A stretch of DNA of 12,553 nt, from positions 1-12,553 of the forward strand of contig JALLBK010000782.1 in assembly GCA_036940085.1 (NCBI GenBank), read 5' to 3'. The notes below the pieces were generated by a model. The model ran no database searches. It was not told the origin of the DNA and worked only from the letters and a program-made list of their open reading frames with translations. Below, piece by piece: positions 6,415-12,553 of the stretch (position 1 is the stretch's first letter; every line of letters begins with the position of its first letter). The stretch comes from Discostella pseudostelligera (taxonomy: Eukaryota; Bacillariophyta; Thalassiosirophyceae; Thalassiosirales; Thalassiosiraceae). The translations under genes and the position numbers were made by a program.

Positions 6415-9406
6415 TCACCTCGTAACCACTAAGCCTCGGAACATTAACGACGCATCATCAATCATCTTTTCTCCACCATGCAACTCCGTCACGGTCGTGG
6501 CATCCCCCATTCGCTTCTTCTTTTCATCCATCAGATTCCGCAACCTCGATATTTCATCAAGTGACAATGGCTCATTGAAAGAATCATGCGTTGGTATACC
6601 CTCCTCATCAAAATTCGTATACATGGGATACTTATTCTTCTTCCGATGACGATTGTCGGTGGGGTCAAAGCCTTCCTCATCGGCACCAAACACAGCCCAG
6701 GAGGGTGTGTCGGCGACATAATCCTCAACGCCAAATTTGAAGGTAGGATCTTCGGCATGTTTCTTTGCGAGGAATTGAAACCTATCGTAATCGATCCACG
6801 TCCTCCATTTACGCTTGCTTGGGTCGTCGGGGTCCGGAACTGCAAATTGATCCACCCGCGCGAGCAAGACACTGCAAGAATGTTTGTGTTCACAAGCCAA
6901 ATCATATTCTGGCATTGACGAATCGACTGCACGAACCGCATTCATTTCCGCAAGCAAAAGTTTGGAAAATTCCACAACCTCATGATGCCAAGGGGTATTC
7001 GACATGTTCAGGTTGCTGGCATCACTTTTACCACAAAAAGTCACACCCTTCACTTCCACGAGGGAGCAATGACCTAAAGCAATCAAACGAGCATATCCAC
7101 CAATCTCATCCGAGTTCCACCCCTTGACCACTGTTAGACGCGCCACAGTTCGTTGTCCCTTGTTTTTCAAGCACGACAAGGATGATTTCAATCTGTCCCA
7201 TGCATCACGGAACAATGGTCTATCGATTGCCTCCAAGCTTTCGGGAGTTGAGGCATCAACACTGACGTACTATCATTGTTATCATGCGGATTGGTTAGGA
7301 ATTTGTCTAGAATCCGAAACGTAGGTGAAGATGAACAATACTGTAGCAAACGAACTTACCAGCTGTGTGATGGGGATCAAATCGTTAATCGCCTGAGGAT
7401 GCTGCCCATTCGTAACTAAGAACGTCGAGATCTTCCGCTCGTGCAACTCATGCAATAGTTCATTGATTTTGGGATACATAATCGGTTCCCCCACGAGACT
7501 CAACGCACAATGTCGAACCGTATGAGCCTCAGTCCATCGATCTATTTGTATACCAGGTATGCCTCTCGTTTCCTTAATCATGCGAATATGCTCTTTCACT
7601 GCCTCCTCCACAATCATTTTCGGATCGTCCGTCTTCCATCGCCACTCCCTTCCCACGGGATTCTTGTGATGACGCCAACAAAAGACACACTTGTTCGCGC
7701 ACGCTAGAGATGGGGTTGCCTCCATACATTTATAGCTCGTAATGCCGTAGTGAGTGTGTTTGTAGCATCCTCCCCTGCCACGTAGCTGGTGTTTCGTCCA
7801 TCGACATAACTTCACGGCAGAATGTGTCCCAATCAACTTGTACCCCTCCTTCTTGAGCGCCTTGGCTTGTTTGGGCGTGACCATCTCTTGCGGCTCATTG
7901 TTTGATTTTAGTGCCGAGGAGGATTGCTTTTTGATGACATCGCCCATGTCTTCGACATCTAATACATCATCGTCACCTTCACTGTCCTCATCGTCCTCCT
8001 CTCCGTCATCGTCAGAGAGAGAATCAGTCATGGAATCCTCCTCCTCATTCTCGTCAGCATTATTCATCTTCTCGGGATTATTGGAAGAGCAGCAGCCTGC
8101 TGCGGAAGATTCATTGACATTATCGTCAAGACCATTCTCTGAACTTTTGCATGCACACCCTGACTCGTTGCTATCATCATTACAACATGGTTGCTCCTTC
8201 TTGATAGTACTATTCATCTTGGTCCTAACACTTCCCACCTTCCCCACACTGCCAGCAACGGTGCTACTACTAGCACCTACTACTCTATCCGACGTTGTAA
8301 TGATCGAAGAAACAATACCATTCATCCATTTTTCAAAGATAATTTCGGCATCTCCCACCTCAGAATCACCAATCATTAAACTTTTACTCTTCTTTCCACC
8401 ACCACCATCCCTAACTGCTGCTGCGGCACCCGTACTCTTCCGTGCCATAACCAGTGGTCGAGCACCAAGCTTTCCCACCAAAATTGCAAAAACATCCTTG
8501 GCAGGTTTGCCTACCGTAGATGCATCATAGGCCGAACTTCCCATCCCAAATGCACCCACCTTCAATTGACATTTTGGGTCCAAAGATCGCAATGGTTCGG
8601 GCGCGACACGCCAATCGGTGGATATTTCTTGTAGTGATTGTAGGAGTGTTTCGGAATCGGGTGGCAATGTTCCATTGGTCCATGTGGGTAGCACAAACAG
8701 GAGGATGGGTGGGCTAAGATTGTGATGAGCATGATTTGTATCCTTGTTGTTGTTGTTGTTGTTGTTGTTGTNGGAGGATGGGTGGGCTAAGATTGTGATG
8801 AGCATGATTTGTATCCTTGTTGTTGTTGTTGTTGTTGTTGTTGTCATCATCAGCGTCTTCATTGTTCACGAGCTCATCCCACCAGTCGACATCAGAAACT
8901 TTTATCAATTGCACCACTCGATACGAGGATGGCGACGACGACGATAATGTATGATGTAACAACGTTTGATGCAAACGGGATGAAAATCCAGAACATGTAC
9001 CTGTAGTAGAGGAGTAGGCAATTGTGATGGTCCCTGGCGATAGTACCCTTTTGCAGGTATGCGGATCGTCATCATCAACAACGATTGTATCACTATTTTG
9101 CACTTGGATTTCGATATTAGCTCCTGAAGAATTCTGTGGGATGATGTCAATCTCTCTATGGATTATGAAATCCGACTTCCCCGATTGTACATTATTCGAC
9201 ATGGCAATGTCCTCCTCACTTCTTTGCGCGGTGTCGACTACGACGTCGACGGCGGCGGTAGTGTCGGCGGCGGCATCGTCTGACGCTGACGACCTCGAAC
9301 TCTTTTTGCCCCCTCGATTCAAGTGAATAATGTACGCGGTGGCTAGAACTGCAGCGCTGGCTGTGAGTGCAATGATTGGCAGTACGTCTCTTGAGGTCGG
9401 TGCCAT
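6415..9406 (-). CDS. TYW1: tRNA 4-demethylwyosine synthase TYW1 (flavodoxin + radical SAM), two exons
   Basis: TYW1 condenses pyruvate-derived carbons with N1-methylguanosine-37 of tRNA-Phe to make the tricyclic 4-demethylwyosine, the second step of wybutosine synthesis. Exon 1 (7360-9406) and exon 2 (6415-7269) join in phase 0 at ITQL|YVSVDA. With one copy of the 73-base repeat at 8700-8845 removed, the protein is 942 residues. Residues about 10-29 form one hydrophobic anchor, as in fungal and animal TYW1, suggesting the ER surface. The flavodoxin domain is at about 125-341 (FMN loop SSTTGT 132-137, TWTNG 217-221, GAFGMGSSAY 260-269). A Cys-, Asp- and Glu-rich linker spans about 383-462. The radical SAM core has CxxxCxxC at Cys545, Cys549 and Cys552. 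The TYW1 signatures KGVTFCG (732-738) and ACEHKHS (783-789) follow. The start at 9406 has an excellent context (ATCATGG). The C-terminal tail extends past the usual end. Confidence 0.96.
7270..7359 (-). other. Intron of TYW1 (90 nt)
   Basis: The donor is GTAAGT (7359-7354) after CAGCTG. The acceptor is GATAG, ending at 7270. TCCTAAC with the branch-point consensus lies about 25 nt upstream of the acceptor. The phase is 0, and the joined protein ITQL|YVSVDAST matches the conserved TYW1 sequence at this place. Confidence 0.95.
8700..8845. repeat. Exact 73-base tandem duplication with one N at the junction (probable assembly artefact)
   Basis: Bases 8700-8771 are repeated without a mismatch at 8773-8844. 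Base 8772 is N and lines up with C at 8845. Each copy includes nine TTG triplets (8744-8770 and 8817-8843). The 73-base period is not a multiple of three, so the repeat shifts the TYW1 frame. Removing one copy gives a continuous frame through Asn8, KDTNHAHH and LFVLPTWTNG. This is the expected appearance of two overlapping contig ends placed side by side with a nominal gap. Confidence 0.93.
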
Positions 9407-9592
9407 GATCAATTGATATTGTTGGTAGGAGAAACTACTACTCCTACTACGTCTACTACTGCGGCACCTTGCACCATGATGATGATGTTCTCGCTGGTGC
9501 ATGCGGTGCAACCTTGTACGATACATTGTGCAGCCTGTTGATGATTGGTGCTGCTGGTTCGGTCTGTCCATGCCATGAATTTGGTGTTTCTT

Positions 9593-9674
9593 CCACGTGG
9601 AAATGTCCAGCTCATATTTCAGCCACGTGGAAGATGTTCGCGTGGCGCGGGCTCCAACAAATTTAGCCACGTGT
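9593..9674. promoter_or_regulatory. Cluster of three CACGTG (G-box/E-box) palindromes upstream of TYW1
   Basis: CCACGTGG occurs at 9593-9600 and 9623-9630, and CCACGTGT at 9667-9674. The first two share the longer context CCACGTGGAA(G)ATGT. CACGTG is the classic site of bZIP and bHLH transcription factors. The cluster lies about 190-270 nt upstream of the TYW1 start. A fourth CACGTG is in the NDUFV1 promoter region (3958-3963). Confidence 0.6.
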
Positions 9675-9761
9675 CCTCGGCCGGACGGCTACGATACCAT
9701 TCGCACCAGAGGCAGAGCTTGATCTCGCTCAGCATCTCGCGAATGATAGAAATGGAATAAG

Positions 9762-9785
9762 GAAGATGAAATCAATATCATCTTC
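9762..9785. repeat. Inverted repeat, 8-base stem and 8-base loop
   Basis: GAAGATGA (9762-9769) and TCATCTTC (9778-9785) are perfect reverse complements around AATCAATA. It lies about 170-200 nt beyond the transporter stop, in the likely 3' region of that gene. The stem is AT-rich and may be chance. Confidence 0.5.
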
Positions 9786-9957
9786 GTTCTATATTATAAT
9801 GAAAGATTACCCCCATCAATAATACTTTATCCTATCACAAAATCGTTTGTACAAGGAATATTCAGCTCAAATCGAACCCACCATCCGATCCACCATTCAT
9901 CTCTAAACAAATCGTCCACCAAAAACTTTGATCCACTTACCCTTTCTCTCTCCATTC

Positions 9958-11474
9958 TCAACCTCGAAACGTGGCACGAGCATAGATCAAACTACCTGCA
10001 ATACTAATATTAATCCCCAGAAAATTCAACCACGAAAAGATATAATCACCACCGATGAACATGCCAAGATAACTCGTCAACACATTCTTCAAACATCCCA
10101 CGACGGTTGTAGTTAATGCCGAATTGGTACTGGTGCATAAGAAGATTGCCAAATTCAATACTGATCCCATGAGGGAGGCAAAGATAAGGTAGGTAAGAAA
10201 GGTGACATCGGACCAGAGGGTGAAGTTTGATACACGTGCCGTTTCTCCTGGCACCAGCATGATGACTATCGATACTCCTATTGCGCTGAGGAGAGAATTG
10301 AGGTAGAGGACGGTCATATTGCTCTTTTTATATTCTTGGGTTTGAGACGGAATAGTAGGGAATGAAGGTTTCGATGAGATATTGGACTATCGAGTTCATG
10401 CAAGTGCCCCACCAAAACAGACTCATGCATTTTTTTACCTTCCGTCGTTCGCTTCAATATCACACCATTCAATGCCGTGAACAAATCATTGAAGAATATA
10501 ACAATATATCCCAGAGAATTGTAAGATAAATCACCCAGTGCCGCCACGAGTGCCCCCTAATTAATTGAGGTAGGATTGAGATCGGTAGTACGGTTTTTGT
10601 ATGTTGGGGTCGTAAAGCGTGGATAGTGGATTGTTTGGCGCATGCAAAACGAGATGATATTATTCAACCATATAGGACGAAACGAAGAATTGCAATGAAG
10701 TCTAAACTCACCCCCAGCATGAGACCTACGGAAAGCTGCACAGTTTTGGATGGCTGTGAATTCAGCATCCATTTTTCCAATAACTGGTGTGGAACAAGGC
10801 GATAGAATAAGTACATACTGAGTACAGATAAATTTCCTCCAACATACATCATTTAGCATCATGATGTTCCCATTTACAGAAAATTACAACAAATCGTCGT
10901 CCTTATCACTCACCATGGTCATCAAAATACTCGCCCTTCGTAACAACACCATCATGGGCAAACTCAAATTCTGCGTCGCTGACAATCCGGTTAATATATT
11001 GAGCAAGTAGCATGTACTCAGTGGCAGTATCGATTTCACACCCCGGATGCTAATCGGTAATAATTTAATATATCCCAATGAATTCGCCACCTTCAGTGCC
11101 AGTGTGGTCGATGCAAATTGAAGAAATGCCAATGTTTGTACCGATGGAAAAGCGTAGGTGGATAACACAATTTTGTTAGCGAAGATCACGCCCAACGAAG
11201 AAACAGCATAGAATAATGCGGTGCCAACTTTCGTGGCCTGGGAGGGCCCTCCTGTGGTGATGGTGCTGCCGCGTTCTTTGGACGGAGATTCGGCATCGTT
11301 CGGTTGGTGATGGAGCGGCAGTAGCGATTCGGTCTCCCGATCAGTATCATCTGTGGTTTCGTCCGAAGACAACATTTCCGGCATGGAGATGGACATCGTT
11401 TGGGAGGGTTGCTTTCGGCTGTGCATGATGTTAGGGCTGTTGGTGCTGTTATCGTCGTAGATATTGGAGGTCAT
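9958..11474 (-). CDS. SLC35D-like nucleotide-sugar transporter, four exons
   Basis: This is a multi-pass antiporter that should bring nucleotide sugars into the Golgi or ER lumen in exchange for the nucleoside monophosphate. Exons are 10914-11474, 10712-10783, 10439-10556 and 9958-10334; they join in phases 0, 0 and 1 to give 375 residues. Residues 1-82 are a polar tail with an acidic dileucine-like motif (E47-S50, LL51-52). About ten hydrophobic segments follow from residue 84. Family signatures include LSLPMMVLLRR (170-180), FFNDLFTALNG (232-242), NSALTTTVVG (321-330) and FIGGDYIFSWLNFLGINI (343-360), close to the SLC35D group, whose members carry UDP-glucuronate, UDP-GalNAc, UDP-GlcNAc or similar. 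The substrate cannot be fixed here. The start at 11474 has a weak context and an upstream ATG exists at 11631 in another frame, so the N-terminus is uncertain. The stop TGA is at 9958-9960. Confidence 0.9.
10335..10438 (-). other. Transporter intron 3 (104 nt)
   Basis: The donor is GTAAAA at 10438 and the acceptor is ACCCAAG, ending at 10335, after a pyrimidine-rich tract. The phase is 1 (G|AA makes Glu251). The joined protein KRTTE|EYKKSNMTVLYLN matches the spacing expected in the family between the ALNG motif and the next membrane helix. Confidence 0.85.
10557..10711 (-). other. Transporter intron 2 (155 nt)
   Basis: The donor is GTGAGT (10711-10706) after CTGGGG, and the acceptor is AATTAG, ending at 10557. 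The phase is 0. The joined protein VGLMLG|GALVAALGDL aligns with the SLC35D helix that runs into the conserved GDL segment. Confidence 0.88.
10784..10913 (-). other. Transporter intron 1 (130 nt)
   Basis: The donor is GTGAGT (10913-10908) after ATGACCATG. The acceptor is CCACACCAG, ending at 10784, with a pyrimidine-rich stretch before it. The phase is 0. The joined protein ASILMTM|LLEKWML matches the family. Earlier AGs upstream give the wrong phase. Confidence 0.87.
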
Positions 11475-12042
11475 TCGTCATGGTTATGTTCTCCTCTATC
11501 TCTATGGTCATGTTCATGGTGCTTGCGGCTTGCGGTTGTTGGATATGGAGAGAGTGTCGTTGGTGTTGGTCTCGCCTGGTTGGATATTGGTTCCAACGCG
11601 CTTTTCTACCCACTTTCGCCAAAATCCTCATCGCCGAAACCTCGAGTGCGAATGTCGCTGAATGTAGGTATCTGTGTAGGCTTGGTAGGTAGGTAGGTAG
11701 TCTTAGGGACCATACTACACTACCACATGGTGGAAACTGGATGGCATCATAATGCCGCTTCCGCCAAACTCAGGGGGACAGAAATCTGCTTCATCCTCAT
11801 CACCATCACCTGCGTCTAATACTACTTTGTCTTCACTTGACGTTGTAAAATGATCTTAGATCTATCCATCCCGATGGAGTGCACGCAAGAATACGCAGAG
11901 TAGTAGCTGCCACGTCACGGCTGCTAGTACCGTCCTCATCCTCCTCAGCAGATGGCTGCCCTGCCCTGACAGACACTGGACACCTCTAGAATGTCCTCAC
12001 CACTGATGCTGGCAAGGAACATGGCTAGTCTGATCACAGCGA
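11475..12042. other. Region without a supported gene; likely transporter promoter and 5' UTR
   Basis: I see no convincing coding region. Next to the transporter there is a minus-strand ATG at 11631 opening a 60-codon frame that ends at 11449, overlapping the transporter start; it could be an upstream ORF. A TAGG microsatellite occupies about 11684-11701. Bases from about 11702 to 12042 hold only short frames with no recognisable motif. Confidence 0.5.
11684..11701. repeat. TAGG tetranucleotide microsatellite
   Basis: About four and a half copies of the TAGG/GGTA unit run up to TAGTC near 11701. It lies about 210 nt upstream of the transporter start and is expected to vary in length between strains. 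Confidence 0.8.
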
Positions 12043-12378
12043 CTACAGCTCAAGCCGCCGATGCTGGTTGGAATGATCAGCCTCCTCTTCATTGGAGTAG
12101 CTTCCACCCTCAACACCACTCCTCGTCCATGTACCTGTGCTGGCCTCAGCTGGGCTGGGTGAAGGAACAGGGAACACACAGTCAATAGTTTGGAAGCGTG
12201 CCTTTCAGCAGCAGGGGCACTTATTCTTGGTGTGTCTGCTGACCTATCCCCCCTGCCCCCCACTCAACACTACAATCAAAGCAGGATGTGTGCATGCACC
12301 CACTGATAGATGCAACATCTGTCATGGAGACAGGAGTATTGAGGCACATTGCACAAGTAAAGTCAGACAGTGGTGGGC
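12043..12378 (-). pseudogene. RING-finger-like segment, frame-split and with an in-frame TGA (pseudogene or mis-sequenced gene)
   Basis: RING fingers bind two zinc ions and usually act in E3 ubiquitin ligases. The first six ligands of a C3HC4 pattern are in one minus-strand frame: Cys codons starting at 12355, 12346 and 12298, His at 12292, and Cys at 12283 and 12274 (CAMC, then GCMHTSCFDCSVEW). That frame stops at 12221. The last pair appears as KCPCC, with Cys codons at 12219 and 12210 or 12207-adjacent, in a frame displaced by one base. Between them are two runs of six G, prime places for an indel. Directly after CPCC comes TGA (12207-12205), then KARFQTID, which is what normally follows CPxC in RING proteins. 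That frame stays open to a TAG at 12043. No upstream start fits; an AG at 12379 could be a splice acceptor, and an ATG with ideal context at 12458 is in yet another frame. A decayed copy is most likely; errors or unseen exons are possible. Confidence 0.45.
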
Positions 12379-12553
12379 CTATGTCAGTCAGGAGCGCGCT
12401 GCTGTGCTGTGCTGTGTGGTGCAGCACAGGTGGAGGAAAGAATGGGGTCACTGTTCATGGTGGTTTCAAAGAATCCATTATTTCAATGTGGTGGCATTCA
12501 GCAGCAGCATCTAGCATGATGAATGGGCAATGAGCACAGCTAAGAAAAGTGGT

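Larger units (their letters stand above)
9407..9957. other. Intergenic region: TYW1 promoter/5' UTR and 3' end of the transporter gene
   Basis: About 550 nt lie between the TYW1 start and the transporter stop, both on the minus strand. No further gene is supported. The frame of TYW1 stays open upstream to 9670, but that part is His/Arg/Ser-rich and the ATG at 9406 has the better context, so the extension is not included. The part near TYW1 holds three CACGTG palindromes. The part near the transporter is AT-rich and contains one 8-base stem inverted repeat. Confidence 0.6.

Noticed and set aside
7838..8530. 230-codon plus-strand open frame opposite TYW1
   Set aside because: It is the antisense of the Ser/Asp/Glu-rich TYW1 linker, with low-complexity composition and no motif; the minus strand is clearly coding.
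9407..9670. N-terminal extension of TYW1 to 9670
   Set aside because: The residues are His/Arg/Ser-rich and unlike TYW1. The interval holds the CACGTG sites, and the ATG at 9406 has an excellent start context just before the membrane anchor.
9862..9890. Minus-strand GGTTCGATTTG resembling a tRNA B box
   Set aside because: The flanking bases do not form a T-stem, and no A box or acceptor stem is present at the right distance.
9936..9942. GTAAGT just past the transporter stop, which could be a splice donor
   Set aside because: The frame already ends at TGA (9958-9960) and the C-terminus matches the usual family end, so no extra exon is needed.
12137..12514. 125-codon plus-strand open frame near the right end
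   Set aside because: It is antisense to the RING-like segment, and I see no recognisable domain. It cannot be excluded entirely but is not supported.
1..12553. A co-functional gene cluster or new multi-gene system
   Set aside because: The genes serve unrelated housekeeping roles, alternate between strands and have separate promoters. Nothing indicates a shared pathway, a mobile element or a defence locus.

Overview
The window is nuclear DNA of a photosynthetic eukaryote, most likely a diatom (inference). The reasons are: (i) single-gene transcription units on both strands, several interrupted by short GT-AG introns (90 to 277 nt, often with GTGAGT or GTAAGT donors); (ii) a plastid-type targeting leader in which a signal peptide ends at an A|W site, as expected for a secondary red plastid; (iii) mitochondrial complex I, eukaryotic TYW1 and SLC35 genes. 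I see no bacterial operon, mobile element, CRISPR array, tRNA or rRNA.

Layout: 313-1284 (+) is a methionine sulfoxide reductase A with an apparent ER/plastid/Tat thylakoid-lumen leader. 1377-1880 (-) is an unrecognised Lys-rich coiled-coil protein. 1994-3797 (-) is NDUFV1, the 51 kDa FMN/NADH subunit of complex I, with the mitochondrial presequence on a separate first exon. 3798-4306 is a divergent promoter region. 4307-6339 (+) is a two-exon protein with a probable C-terminal START-like lipid-binding domain. 6415-9406 (-) is TYW1, the flavodoxin/radical-SAM enzyme of wybutosine synthesis, in two exons. 9958-11474 (-) is a four-exon SLC35D-like nucleotide-sugar transporter. 11475-12553 is mostly without a recognisable gene, apart from a RING-finger-like segment on the minus strand that is split by a frame change and followed by an in-frame TGA.

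The gene models were rebuilt by joining exons at phase-compatible splice sites, and they give proteins of 508, 624, 942 and 375 residues. The TYW1 frame is broken only by a 73-base exact repeat carrying a single N. This looks like two unmerged contig ends, and removing one copy restores the frame.

The genes belong to unrelated housekeeping processes (redox repair, respiration, tRNA modification, Golgi/ER sugar transport). I do not see a co-functional cluster or a new multi-gene system. The points most worth a second look are the assembly duplication in TYW1, the lumenal targeting of MsrA, the broken RING segment, the CACGTG cluster before TYW1, and the START-like protein with a strong-context upstream ORF.
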